A stretch of DNA of 64,000 bases from Manduca sexta (GCF_014839805.1 NC_051129.1:13892920-13956919), one strand, 5' to 3'. Positions 33,246 to 44,446 are shown, counted from the stretch's first letter. Notes: a model not told the origin generated them from the letters alone. A program made the numbers and translations.

Positions 33246-34041
33246 GCTGGGGTATACAGAAAGAAGTCTGTCTACCCCAGAAATAGGTAATGGGGGTATG
33301 CTAATACGTATGTAGACATCAACGCCAGTAAAGCCGCGAGCAAAACGTAGCTAATAATAAAAGTATGCAACTCCATTGCACATTTACAATCTCATAACTG
33401 TTTTAATTGAAACTGTTAATAAGATCGAAGTTCATTCAGTTAATAGTTGTTTACTATTACCCAAGGATGTGTGGTTTGCGTAACGTTAAAGCAAACTATC
33501 TACGTTTCAACCATTGTTTAAAATAGTTACATAGTATCTTCGTTTATATCGACTCGGTCGTGACCTCTCGGCTTTGACATTATGTCATCCGAACTCAATG
33601 GAAATGTACTATTAAGGTTTGTTCACGCGGGTGTAGTTTTATAAGAAACGAACAAGTGGGTCAACTCACCTGGCCGCCACTCAAGCTGAGTTCTATGGGA
33701 GAAACGATCAATTGTATACCTTAAGTAATTAACAATAATGCCAACCAGGGTGGGTGACGTATTCATCGGAAGGCCAATGTAACAAGTATATAAACTTCTC
33801 ACTATCTCCAGGGTTGCGAATGCGAAAAGGGGATATTTGTTTTTTCGTATCGTTTACTGACAGTACAAACTGCAAAAGATTTCTTTTAACGTCATTGCAA
33901 TTGGAAACAGTGTAATTTAGATTTGGAAATATCAGTTTTAGGATATCGAATACCGTACCGTATCCGTAGGTAGGCGTTTCCCGAGCCAAAAAAATTAAGA
34001 GAATTACAACAGTCTAATAACTAATAGCAGAGATTTATCTC
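33246..34041. other. Stretch with no recognised gene
   Basis: GTAAAGCCGCGAGCAAAACG at 33327-33346 resembles a degraded Helitron 3' end lacking CTAG. An 86-codon minus frame (33729-33989) has no recognisable motif. Confidence 0.4.
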
Positions 34042-34479
34042 TTAATAACACTCAAAACACCTCATTAATACACATACTAAATGGGACACAACCGGTTTAA
34101 GCGGGACCAGTACTAGCGCGAGTACTGCGGACCAGTCCATGTTTTTGGTAACAGGAAATGATCTTGCACAACCCGTTACGCCGACATAGTTATCTGTAAA
34201 GGAAAGTACTAAACCAATTAGGTATTGTCGCACCATTGTGCTGTAGAAATGTCTACTGTCGGGCCTTACGCGGCTTGAGAGAATTCGATTTATATATTTG
34301 ACCATGGTAATGTGTTCCTTTTGGATGTGATAGTTCGCGTCACGCAGTCTTGACTCTATAAGTCTTAGGGCCGTAATAATTGAGGAACACAGTTTCGCTC
34401 TTAAGTGAGATATCAGTGGAGATGCTGTCAAATTAAATTCGTCTCTATTTAATAAACAATTTTTTGACGATTTTGACAT
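34042..34479 (-). CDS. Uncertain ORF, 145 aa from the first ATG
   Basis: This is the longest open frame in the window. It continues 21 codons upstream of the first ATG to a TTG at 34542. The peptide begins MSKSSKNCLLNRDEFNLTAS, has an amphipathic middle, and a hydrophobic C-terminal segment (SAVLALVLVPLKPVVSHLVC) that could span a membrane, ending RCFECY. I do not recognise a family. I saw no splice signal or flanking exon that supports it. By my rough estimate a frame of this length is uncommon but not exceptional by chance. Confidence 0.2.
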   Translation of the reverse strand: MSKSSKNCLLNRDEFNLTASPLISHLRAKLCSSIITALRLIESRLRDANYHIQKEHITMVKYINRILSSRVRPDSRHFYSTMVRQYLIGLVLSFTDNYVGVTGCARSFPVTKNMDWSAVLALVLVPLKPVVSHLVCVLMRCFECY

Positions 34480-35226
34480 CTGAGTTTTATTTATTAAACA
34501 ACGCCGACTCAGCTGAGAACAAGCTCTTAACTTACTACTCAAGCTTTGGTTAATTAAAAGTCCAATACATTAAATGTCTACTTGAGATCCAAAGGCGAGT
34601 TTGATTTATCAGGACTAAATTATTATATTTTCTTGGGTTGATACCCACATTTACTGTTGTAAACATGAGCATTCGAACTCAATATCCAAGACCTGATAAG
34701 AATGTTTGACAGAAGAAAGGTTTGCAAGAACTTCAAGCCGGTACAAGTGATGAACAGACCAGTGCAATGTTACGCAGTGGTTTATTACAAAGTTTGGGAG
34801 GCATTGTCTACCATTAGGCAAGCGGCTTGCTCGTCCTTGTCATTCAGTTGTATAAAAACAAAGCGAGTATCGATCTTACCAATAAATTGTTCTATTTTAA
34901 TAACTCAAATTAATTTATCTAGTATTATATCACTATCCTAGTGTAAACGATATATGTCTTTATCGTTATTTGGGTCAACTGAGTTTTATAAATAGAATGG
35001 TTAAGTTAACCGCTACATACAATGTTTTTCTTATTTTTTATCGTTGTTTGATAAGTATAGTATGCAAGTAGTATAGTTTGTATCCATGAATGGATGGGGA
35101 GATATTTTTAGTTGAATTTATCTTAAAATTGATACCTTCAATAATATGCAGAACTGGTACTTTATACTTCTTCTAATGCAATATATAATGAACGGTGTTT
35201 AGGAGTAGGCTAGTAGTAACTCCAAT
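34480..35226. other. Stretch with no recognised gene
   Basis: A 79-codon plus frame at 34702-34941 has no known motif. The rest is AT-rich. Confidence 0.4.
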
Positions 35227-35300
35227 AACTATTTTTATGTGACAGTCACTTGATGGTAAGTGTTCAGTGGTGACTTGACTCGCCTATGCGTTTGCCGTTC
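35227..35300 (+). mobile_element. Head fragment of the Rep-D/E/G group
   Basis: ATTTTTATGTGACAGTCACT, then TGATGGTAAGTG, shows the T-rich head plus conserved motif shared by D, E and G. The downstream sequence does not match any copy here. Overlapping frames of 81 and 87 codons (35235-35505) begin in or beside it. Confidence 0.5.
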
Positions 35301-38300
35301 TATGAAAAAATACCGAACGATTTTGCAACGTTCGATATATATTTTTTTTATCAAAAGAAAATCAATTATACAGTGTACCATTCTACGTGTCCACGCACGT
35401 GATAAAACTGCGCCTGGACTGACGTTTGCCGCGGATAATGGAAAAACTACTTCTATGATAACGCCGATAAGATACAATTTACATTGGAAAAAACGCACAC
35501 CATGAACGCCATGCGAAAGAAAATCGTAACACTAAGCACGGTGGTTTAGATTCGTTTGAAGGTGGAAGAAATTTCCTATACCCCGCTTGGCTGTAATGTT
35601 AGGTATTTCAATAATGTGTAAACTAAAGGAGGAATGTATTAAACATGTGTAACGTTAGATCTGTCGCTAGTCACTAGTGTGTTTTACTTTCAGCGAGAAA
35701 TTCCTTATTTGCAATTCCGGAGGTCGATTGGTCTTCGCCGTGAATAATTTTCTTTGTAAGGAAAGTGTGTTTTTGTTTATGTTTTGTTTTTAAGTGGATT
35801 CGCGATTTGTATAGTTTTGTTTTAGAGGTGAAAGTTGTATTTTTTACGATTAAGACTGTGTTATAATGTTTGATCGTTTATTATGCTAATGCCAGTTTTG
35901 CAAATGAAAATAACTAATCAACTTTGCATGGTACTACGTAGTGATAGTAGGTCGAGGTACCTTTCAAACGCGTTTCGTTTTTGACCTCTACTGGACAGTA
36001 CAATATATAAAAATACTAGATATACATCCGTTAGTACATCGAAATAGTTTTTATGAAACCAAAACCATTGTGCGAAAGCTATTTTATACACCTTCAGGCG
36101 ATGGTACAAGCCAGTGTAGAACGCATAAACCTAGAATGATATCGGGCATTGTCTAAATTTTAATAGTCAATCAATGACTCGGTGTTTTGTCTACATAAAA
36201 AATGTATTCTAAGAACCGTAGACACGTGCGTTATAATTCGTTGTAAGGAATCTAGATCTTTCTACATTCATACCTGAGTCAGGTTCAGGAGATTTGCATC
36301 TGGCATTTGATTAAAATGTTTCTATTGGACCCTGCTGTTCTGTGGAATTTATTATTAAATGGACAGTGGATTATGGATTGTAATTCCAGTTACATAAAGC
36401 ACAGCGCGTCGAGATGTAAAAAGAATCGGCAAGACAACAAGAGATGACAGAAATGTTGTACCAAACCGTAGCTAACTGATTATTTTTTTCAGTCAATGTG
36501 TCATTACTGTTTGTGTTATGGCTTGATTTTGAAAATGACACGGGGTCTGGACAAATATATTAATAATTTACGACTAAGATACGTGACCAAGTTGACGCCA
36601 TAGGGACGCGTAAAGTGTAAAAGTGATAGTGGCCGAAGCAGAAAGTAGTCGACACGATGATGTCACTTTAGTGAGCTTATAGATTATAATACATCACTAT
36701 GTGGCACTGACGAGTAATATATCTCTGGAATCACCAGCTGTGGCTCGATGAGGCTCTTACATGTCTCTGGCATAATGGGAAAAATCCCAACAAAACATAT
36801 CCTTTATTTTGGCGGAGAAATAACGCGTTATCGCTACTACTTCGGGATCAGTAGAACAATTATGTTGGTTTCACTGGTGTTATAGTCCAACGTCGACACT
36901 CGGGAGTATAGCATCATCTAAGCATTAGACCGAGTCCCTAAACGCTGTATACCGTACACCAGCATACCAACTAAAATCCGCGGTGGCCTTCTTCGGCGCA
37001 GACGGGACTGCCTCAAGGTATCTTGTTGCACTGAGGTAACTGCGCAGAACCCTGCTTGCAACAAAACATCGTAACCTTTTTAATGATAAGTTTTAGAATG
37101 CGTGACCACCTGCCAGAAAATTACTAATGACATTCAAAACGATTCTGTCAGGCGTATGCGCATCATTAGGCCGTATTTATATGTAGTAGGTGACTAATCA
37201 GATAGTCGTTCGAACGGAACCAAGGGAAAAACTGAAAATCATAGATCATCTTAGCAAATTCGGTTTTACGTTACCGATTCTTAGAAACCGCCTCGACCAT
37301 TTGGCAATCGTCACGCGTACGGACATACGGGCTTAGAACGTATGCGTGGTTTGCGACAAGATTTATCGTTCACGATTGTCGGGTCGCGATGTCGTTGCTT
37401 AAGTATCGCGAGATTATATCAGATGTGTATATAAGGTGTAATTGTTGAGTTATGTAAAGGAAACGATTTTTATCTAGTCCAAGTGAAGCTCATTTGAAGT
37501 GAAAATTGGCATTTATTTTGTTACATCTTGATGCCTGGAAATTAAAGTTTGTTTATTGATTTTAGTTAATCAAACCAAAATAAACGAAAGATAAAGGATC
37601 AACAATTTTCATGATCCAAAATAATGCAATTGTCCAGACATCCGCCATCAGACATGACGTAACCCAAACAAATACTAAAGATGTAACGTACTGCGATTCG
37701 TGCGTGACTTCTAACACCGCAGGCAGTTATAATCGAGCTAGATACATTTGCGATAGCCAGGTGAATGATCTATCTGAGTTGAAGGCCAACAATCGTTTGG
37801 TCAGTTTTTTTTTATATTATTAGTACTTACTTATTGCTTATATGTATGTACGGGCTATCGACCTGTTAGGTGAAAAACTACGTACACAATCGAGTTTTGA
37901 TATTCACGATTATAATCTATGTTATTTATATTTTGATATCGTTTATCAAGTAGGTGTGGTTCGGTGTAGAATATTCTCGAATTTCTCATTCTTCAGGGTG
38001 CCTGAACAAATTCCTGATCAGTACTGTGTGCGCAAGTCTGTTGGCTTTTGTTTAAAGTATCTATAATTTGACGTAGATTAAAAAAAACATTCGAGAAGGA
38101 TGAGGTAATATTTGTATTTTAAAATTGCTGTTATTAGCAGGCCGGCACAATTTTAGTGGTCGACGAGAGAATGTCTTGTTACTCATTATTTTGGATTATG
38201 TAGTACAATCAGCCAGATAAATGTGAACAAAAATATATCGTCTACATTCTTAAGTATTCTTCACATTTTTTCGTTTACTGAAATATCAAAAGGATTACAT

Positions 38301-38426
38301 TCTTTTAGATAAGATCATATTAATTAAACTGAACGTGTACAGGGGTTGAAGTTTTGGTATTTATCAGCTATATTTCTCTTCATACTTAACACTTAGTCCA
38401 GTAGACACAGTACAGCAGTGGCGAGA
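35301..38426. other. Long unique region with no proven gene
   Basis: It contains one exon-like stretch (35693-35754, separate entry), a CpG-rich patch at about 37300-37400, and small frames at 35918-36156, 37611-37823 and 38066 upstream. A pyrimidine-rich acceptor-like site ends at 37996. I tested joining the 37611 and 37997 stretches and the phase does not match. A weak reversed Rep-E piece may lie at 38141-38176. Confidence 0.4.
35693..35754 (+). CDS. Candidate short internal exon (62 nt)
   Basis: The stretch lies between a pyrimidine-rich acceptor (GTGTTTTACTTTCAG) and a donor GTAAGG. One frame is open throughout (one leading base, then EKFLICNSGGRLVFAVNNFL). The other two frames have stops. 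It has no copy elsewhere in the window. If real, it belongs to a gene with other exons far away or outside. Short chance matches to splice signals are common, so support is weak. Confidence 0.22.
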
Positions 38427-38490
38427 GTAGAAATTTTCCGAAAAGGAACCCAACACAATATAATAGGTACTAATATGCAAATCGTTTTAG
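38427..38490 (-). mobile_element. Rep-K fragment
   Basis: GAAATTTTCCGAAAAGGAACC and the AATATGCAAAT block (quoted in part) are the reverse of the Rep-K 3' half. About 40 bases separate it from a Rep-D copy. Confidence 0.6.
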
Positions 38491-38527
38491 TGATAATTAA
38501 ATATTAATATTTTTACTGTTCCAAAGC

Positions 38528-38772
38528 TTTTTTTTGTTTATTGCTTTGAATGGCGAAAGGAGATTGCCATTCACCTGATGTTCAGCGCTGCGACCGCCCA
38601 TAAACAGTAGAAACACCTTCCAACACTTTGAATTACAAAGTTTTTTTTTTTGGTATTCCACTGCGCCTGTCATCCTGAGACATGAGATGTTAAGTCCAGT
38701 AGTTGCAATGGCTACAATGTTCTTCAAACTGGAACACAAAGTGAGTAAACACTGCTGCTTGGCGACAGAATA
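38528..38772 (+). mobile_element. Rep-D, 3' tail missing
   Basis: T-rich head, TTTATTGCTTTGAATGGCG, CACCTGATG, CCGCCCATAAACAGTAGAAA, a run of T in the middle, CACTGCGCCTGTCATCCTGA, GGCTACAATGTTCTTCAAAC and CTGCTGCTTGGCGACAGAA. It stops before the double hairpin. Confidence 0.87.
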
Positions 38773-39123
38773 TTAATGATAGCAAATTCTATAGGCCAGT
38801 GCTGTCTAGTCCGACTACTGTATCAATTACACAAGTCTATTTATGTAACGTTGCTTTAAATAATGTATCAAACATCTCTGGTCAGTTGACAAATTGTCTC
38901 CGGCTGTGAAACACAACGAGTACATTGTTAAACATTCTTCTATACATTTGTATCTTTCAATAAAATTAGCGTTTGAATATGAACCTTATTACATATAGAA
39001 CATAGTAACTATTTTTATCCAAAAAACATGCTAAAAACATAATAGCTATTTAATTTAAATAATAGAAATAAGTAAGTCCGTTCTACCCTTCGCTACACTC
39101 ATACATTTAGTACTACGGTGAAA
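38773..39123. other. Stretch with no recognised feature
   Basis: AT-rich, no ORF. Confidence 0.45.
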
Positions 39124-39611
39124 TCTATATATATAAAAATGAATTGCTGTTCGTTAGTCTCGCTAAAACTCGAGAACGGCTGAACGGATTTATCTTATCT
39201 TGGTCTTTAATTATTCGTGGAGGTCTAGGGAAGGTTTAAAAGGTGAGAAAAATTCGAATAATTGCCGGGAAAATCCTCAAAACAGCATTTTTCTATTTCC
39301 CATACAAACGTTTTCTAACTAATGCGTAGAGTCAATTTGAGCTTTATTGCTATTGTATAAAGTTCACTGTTGTCTAAGCAATGTAGGTGTGTTCCTAACA
39401 TCAAAGCAGTGTGCGTTGGAGCACAGAATATAATAATGTAATGTCGCGTTCTGAAACTCAACAAAAGTGATATCGCGGACCCGACTAAATTGAACAGTCA
39501 CAAAATTTAATATATCATTAGTTATTTGGTTGGCTTCACGATATTATTTCTTTTGTTTTACTTTAAAATGCATGTTTTCGTTATGGACAATTTTTGAGCT
39601 ACTTTTGCATA
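39124..39611 (+). mobile_element. Helitron 5' part lacking its own 3' end
   Basis: Starts TCTATATATATAAAAATGAA after an A (39123) and continues TGCTGTTCGTTAGTCTCGC, ACTCGAGAACGGCTGAACGG and CGGGAAAATCCTCAAAACAG, an insect Helitron 5' region. No CTAG terminus follows before a second, different Helitron 5' end at 39612. Confidence 0.65.
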
Positions 39612-40110
39612 TCTATACTTATAATAAATCTGTAGAGAGGTCAATTCTGTACATGAAATATATTTCCAAAATAACTGGGGGTGATTAGGGATCGATACTG
39701 ATGCCAAAAATGCAATTAGTAAAATTTTTGTCTGTCTGTCTGTATAACCGTTATAGAAACAAAAACTACTCGACGGATTTTAACTTTACTTGGTACAATT
39801 ATTTTTCATACTCCTGAGCTGGTTATAGTATACTTTTCATCACGCTACAATTAATAGGAGCATAGCAGTGATGGAAAATGTTGGGAAAACGGGAGAAGTT
39901 ACTCCATTTTTAAGCTTCCGTCATTTCGTGTGCAACCTTAATGGTTAAAAGTTCCTTCAATTTCACCAGGATCCCATCATCAGACCCTGACCGGACAATC
40001 GGACCACCTGCATACCACCATAAATTAAAAAAAACATCCCGACAAATTGAGCACCTTCTCCATTTTTGAAACCCGAAATCCACGCGGGCGAAGCTGCGGG
40101 CGGAAGCTAG
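39612..40110 (+). mobile_element. Complete short non-autonomous Helitron
   Basis: Begins TCTATACTTATAATAAATC after A39611, includes GTAGAGAGGTCAATTCTG and a TCTG microsatellite (about 39729-39743), and ends CGGGCGAAGCTGCGGGC, GGAAGCTAG at 40110 followed by T. The GC-rich 3' hairpin and CTAG end are complete. It encodes no helicase; the minus frames of 80-98 codons here are repeat-derived. Confidence 0.82.
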
Positions 40111-40579
40111 TACATAATATAAAAACACCATAACAACAACTATAATAGTCAATTCGAAACAAACAAACCGAGTTTACGACCCATAAGTATGAAATACCTA
40201 CATAAGCCTTATTTATAAACGAATTCCGATGTTTTCGGCGGGGGCTGGGGGCATCAAACGGAGCGCCAACCCCCCATATCAACGGAACTGAATATAAAAT
40301 AGGAGTTCGCCTGAATTTCAATCGGCTTTACATATTGTATGTGTCGGTATTTGGACGTTTTTTATTGTACTAACAGGTGGTACCGACCCTAGTGGCGTTG
40401 TTTTGTTATGGCTTTAAAATATACTTACGACTATAGGAGTGGTAGGCAGAGGTATAACTTGGAACTCGAACCAAAATTATGAAAACTGTTATAACCATTT
40501 TGCAAATTCCAATTTGGTGTAACAAACGGCTTTTGTTTTTTTAATTAAAAATTCATTGTACACAGAACATTACGTTGGT
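40111..40579. other. Unique stretch with possible SINE-B scraps
   Basis: CGACCCTAGTGGCGTTGT at about 40384 resembles a SINE-B head, and GTGGTAGGCAGAGGTATAAC at about 40439 resembles a reversed SINE-B 3' end. A G-run/C-run pair lies at about 40240-40275. Confidence 0.35.
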
Positions 40580-40887
40580 GTTTTTTATTGTTTTGAATGA
40601 CGAGACGAGCTTGCCGTTTGCCTGTGCCGGCAAGCGATACGACCGCCCATTACAGTAGAAACACCATCCAACACCTTGAATTACAAAGTATTGTTTGGTA
40701 TCCCACTGCGCTCGTCATCCTGAGACATGACATGTTAAGTCTCATTATGTCCAGTAGTTACATTAGCTACAATGTCCTTCAAACCGGAATACAACAGTGA
40801 TACACACTGCTGCGTGGCGGAAGAAATAGACATTGCGGTGGTACCTACCCAGGCGGACTCTCACATATAGGAGACCTACCACCAGTA
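40580..40887 (+). mobile_element. Rep-D, full length
   Basis: T-rich head, GAATGACGAGACGAGCTTGC, GCAAGCGATACGACCGCCCA, CACTGCGCTCGTCATCCTGA, CATTAGCTACAATGTCCTTC, GCGGTGGTACCTACCCAGG, CGGACTCTCACATATAGGAG and ACCTACCACCAGTA. The outer stem (GGTGGTA/TACCACC) is intact; the inner stem is damaged by a rearranged GAGAG. Confidence 0.93.
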
Positions 40888-40988
40888 CCAGAGTACCATT
40901 GTGTCAGTTTTATATGTTTCCTATGGGCTTTTATTATCCCTTGAGTATTGAATCGGCTATTTAAATCCAGCCCCGTCTTCCCCTCCAG

Positions 40989-41289
40989 CAAGCTACGAAT
41001 TGTATCGATATTGAAATTCTCCGTCACAATAACATTTTTAACCTACTGTGCGGAGAAAGGTATTTTATACTTAAATCATGAGAACATATCGCATGGAGAT
41101 AAGAGACTAAACAGTTGGAACACTACCCATAAGTTATGTTTTAGCCAATGCAGTAAGTTTTGGGACGATATTAAATGTGATATGAATAGTACAGTCGAAG
41201 AAAAATTTCGACAACTAAGAGATTATGAAACCTTCAACGGTTGCCACAATTATGCCGTTCCTACATTTAACTACCCAATGCCGTCTTAA
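40989..41289 (+). CDS. Candidate 3'-terminal exon, cysteine-containing
   Basis: A long open stretch follows an acceptor-like CCCGTCTTCCCCTCCAG ending at 40988. The frame has no early ATG, so it would be an internal or terminal exon. It reads KLRIVSILKFSVTITFLTYC (signal-like hydrophobic part), then a hydrophilic tail with four more cysteines (LCFSQC, IKCDM, NGCHNY) and ends NYPMPS before TAA. I do not recognise the family. No AATAAA was seen close downstream. It could be a chance open frame. Confidence 0.25.
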
Positions 41290-41790
41290 GGAAAAAGACG
41301 TATCTAACAATTTTGTTCAACATTTATTTAAATACATAATCGTAATCAGTAAAAAAAACATATCTAAAATTTCTTCGTAATACAATTTCAGTAGATAAGT
41401 CCTATTTATAGGTAAAATATAGACAACAATCTATAAAACAATCAAAATATCGTTCTTTAATCCAGTAACGACACTCTTTTGCGTAGTTGGTTTTTTCTAC
41501 ACGCGATAGGTTTGGGACCGTCACAATATTCGGTGAATCAAATTCGATTGTGTTGAGGCGTTTGTGTGATTAGCTGTATACTAATTTGGCGAGCTCCATT
41601 TATGTTACTTAAGGTACAATTCTGTTAAAGCGATTGTCGTTTCTTGTAGAATTTTATGAGTTATTTTGGGTAAAATTCCTTATTGTATTATTGTTTGGAC
41701 TCATTTTAAAATCTGTTTTTTTTTTTAACTGCTTTATTGATTACAGTTAATTGTTTTTTGCATTATCAGGTACTCATGAGTTTTTGACAC
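41290..41790. other. Stretch with no recognised feature
   Basis: AT-rich, with poly-T at about 41718-41728; no ORF. Confidence 0.45.
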
Positions 41791-42109
41791 TTTTTTTTAT
41801 TGCTTGAATGACGAGATGAATTTGCCGTTTGCCTGATTGTAAGCGATACGATCGCCCATAAACAGTAGAAACACCATCCAACACCTTAAATTACAAAGTA
41901 TTGTTTGGTATTCCACTGCGCTCGCCATCCTGAGACACGAGATGTTTCGTCTCATTATGTCCAGTAGTAACACTGGCTACAATGTCCTAACCGGAACACA
42001 ACAGTGACTTCACATTCCTGCTTGACAGCAGAAATAGATATTGCGGTGGTACCTACCCAAGCGGACTCTCACATATGAGAGACTTACCACCAGTAATACC
42101 ACCAGTACC
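41791..42109 (+). mobile_element. Rep-D, full length with intact double hairpin
   Basis: Matches 40580-40887 from the T-rich head to the end. The 3' end folds as outer stem GGTGGTA (42045-42051) with TACCACC (42085-42091), and inner stem CTCTCA (42066-42071) with TGAGAG (42076-42081), loop CATA. The last ACCACCAGTA is repeated once (42098-42107). Confidence 0.94.
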
Positions 42110-42989
42110 TCAAGATATAGACATGGTTTAGTTTGGGAGACCCTGACAATATGGAAATTCCTAACTTAGATATGCCAATGATTGTTGAAATAATTCTTAA
42201 TGTTATTTCTGTATTTAATAGCAATAAAGTTATTATTAAATTTAATCCAGTCTTGATAACATTGCGTTACCTACAAGAGGCCTATGGAATATTCTCAGCT
42301 TATCAATATTAATTGTTTAAGTTATATATAGCATCTTTAGTGATTCATCCCTCGCTTGGACATAATTAACCAGTTTATTTCCACTTAATTATTATTTTAT
42401 AGATAAAAGAAGCGGTCTCCACGTATATAGGAAGGCGTCTCAAATAGGTTATGAGTTTAAATCGTAATATATGTACATAATCAAAGTCACGTGTCAAAAC
42501 TAGTATCGAAATCAATAAAATTATTGACAATTACCGAATTCTGTATAACAAATCGATATGGCACATAAAGTTTTTTTTTTTATCAAATTAATATGTGACA
42601 AATCAAACCGGTATTTTAGCAGGATGTTATATAATAATCAGAAATAAACTTGTTTCATTAATTTCAACAAGAACTTGTTAATTTGACCGCGTCTCATTCA
42701 GTTTTATCTTCATTAATAAATTGGTATTATTTCGTAGAATTTTAAATGGCATTTGAGTTATCTGTTGGATTGTTTTTAGAGTTCCGTGCCAAAGAAATAG
42801 AGTTACTGGGCTTAGGTCGTCTGTTTTTCGTATTTTTGAAGGAATATTGATTTTGTACCGTAATGTAAGAATCAAAGTTTCAAGTAATTTGAATGTGGTT
42901 ATATTAACAAACAATAAAAATAACAAAAAAAAATATCTCGTTCAAGAAATGTTTTTATTGTATAGTAAATAGAAAAGTTTATTTCAATT
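42110..42989. other. Stretch with no recognised gene
   Basis: AT-rich; an 82-codon minus frame (42678-42926) has no recognisable motif. Confidence 0.45.
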
Positions 42990-43117
42990 TTGTGAAGTCT
43001 ACCAACCCGCACTGGGCCAGCGTGGTGGACTAAGGCCTAATCCCTCTCAGTAGTAGAGAAGGCCCGTGCCCAACAGTGGGACAGTATATTACAGGGCTGA
43101 TATTATTATTATTATTT
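42990..43117 (+). mobile_element. SINE-A, 3' end only
   Basis: Starts TGTGAAGTCTACCAACCCGC and runs through GGGCCAGCGTGGTGGAC, CTCAGTAGTAGAGAAGGCC and GGGCTGATATTATTATTATT. A clean 5' truncation. Confidence 0.9.
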
Positions 43118-43818
43118 CAAGTTTGAGTAAGAATAGTTTAAACTGTATATTAGAAAATAATACTAAAAACCAGCAAAATAAAGTTCAGTTTGCACCATCC
43201 TGTGGTACGGAGGTTTGCGCGTATCCGACACAATCTTGACCGATTTTTTTACAAATATTAAGACATGGGCTTTATCACAACCGTTTAGTTGTTAATATCG
43301 ACAATAAAGCAATTCGGTTGTCGCGGCTTTAGTCATCTTTATAAACTGTACAAGACGCGTAGTCAGGCCTCAAGGGAAGCCCCTATCAAAACAGCGCGCT
43401 CACCGTATTTTTAGGGGCTATACACTAAAAATTTATAATACAAGAAAAAATTAAACATTATCAGTCTTATAAAATTGTTTTAGCGTTAAGAAGTGGTTAA
43501 TAATTGCTTAAATAGCGGTCAAAGATATCACCGGTTTCCTAGTTTAAATCTTATTAAGAGGCAAAATGGCCGGTTTTGACTTACAGCTGATCGAGTAAAT
43601 TTGTGTTTTAACTAAGCATATCTTTATGATTTTTTTAAAGTAGGACTGTATAATTCTATGATGTATTTATGGTCTTTGCTATGGTTGTTTTAGAAAAATA
43701 TTCTATGAATATTATTTCATTAATTTCGTAATGAAAATGCCACTGTTATTGGTGATTCCTGGCGTCTCCTCCTAAAGTATACATATTAATTTGCAACCAT
43801 GATCATCACCATTAGACA
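43118..43818. other. Stretch with no recognised feature
   Basis: A short GC-richer patch lies at about 43355-43425; otherwise AT-rich, no ORF. Confidence 0.45.
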
Positions 43819-43885
43819 ACAAATAAACATTGCGGTGGTGTCTACCCAGACGGATTCTCACATATGAGAGACCTACCACCAATAA
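43819..43885 (+). mobile_element. Rep-D, 3' tail only
   Basis: AAACATTGCGGTGGTGTCTA, CCCAGACGGATTCTCACATA and TGAGAGACCTACCACCAATA. The inner stem TCTCA/TGAGA is intact, and GGTGGT can still pair with ACCACC. This 5'-truncated copy supports the hairpin being the retained 3' end. Confidence 0.82.
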
Positions 43886-44113
43886 ATGCTGTATCTTAAG
43901 ATATAATTTGAGATTTTGTTGATATATGTTTATTAAATATCGACAAATTTAAGTTGCTGACTTTAATTTCACAGCATCTCAGTTGATAGCGCGTTTAAGA
44001 GCGAAAGAGTTGCATCTATGAATATGACTCCTAATATTATAAACCCTTGATATTCAAAGAAACGCGATTATGTATATTTTTTTTACATTTGATAGTAACA
44101 GAATGTATGTAGA

Positions 44114-44171
44114 TAGTGTTGACTGACAAATCTCTCGCCAGTTGCAACAATTATGCCGGCCTGATTGAAAC
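44114..44171 (+). mobile_element. Rep-E fragment
   Basis: AGATAGTGTTGACTGACAAA, TCTCTCGCCAGTTGCAACAA and TTATGCCGGCCTGATTGAAA match the Rep-E middle. Confidence 0.6.
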
Positions 44172-44382
44172 TGTTGTTGTAACTAATAGTCACACGACCC
44201 TCGTAACATAAATTGCGTATACGATTGATAATCATATCTATGTATGACATTGTCCAGGATGTGGTCAAATGTTGTATCCTTTGGGAATGTAGATTGGGAA
44301 ATTCCCAGTGTGTAAAAACGTACGCCGTACGCTTATATACTATTTTGGGAATATTGACATATCAACCCCTTAAAAGAACTAT

Positions 44383-44446
44383 CCAGTCAGTAATAGAGAC
44401 CTGATCCCAGCTGTGGGACATTTTATACCGGGCTGGGATTATAACA
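44383..44446 (+). mobile_element. SINE-A 3' fragment, diverged
   Basis: GTCAGTAATAGAGACCTGAT, CCCAGCTGTGGGACA and ACCGGGCTGGGATTATAA correspond to the last 65 bases of SINE-A. Confidence 0.6.

Noticed and set aside
37611..38066. Two-exon gene from the frames at 37611 and 37842
   Set aside because: Joining the GT at 37800 to the AG at 37996 gives an immediate stop; phases do not fit and the donor is not a good consensus.
39910..40321. Minus-strand ORFs of 80 and 98 codons
   Set aside because: They overlap the Helitron 3' part and its flank; no Rep or helicase motif.
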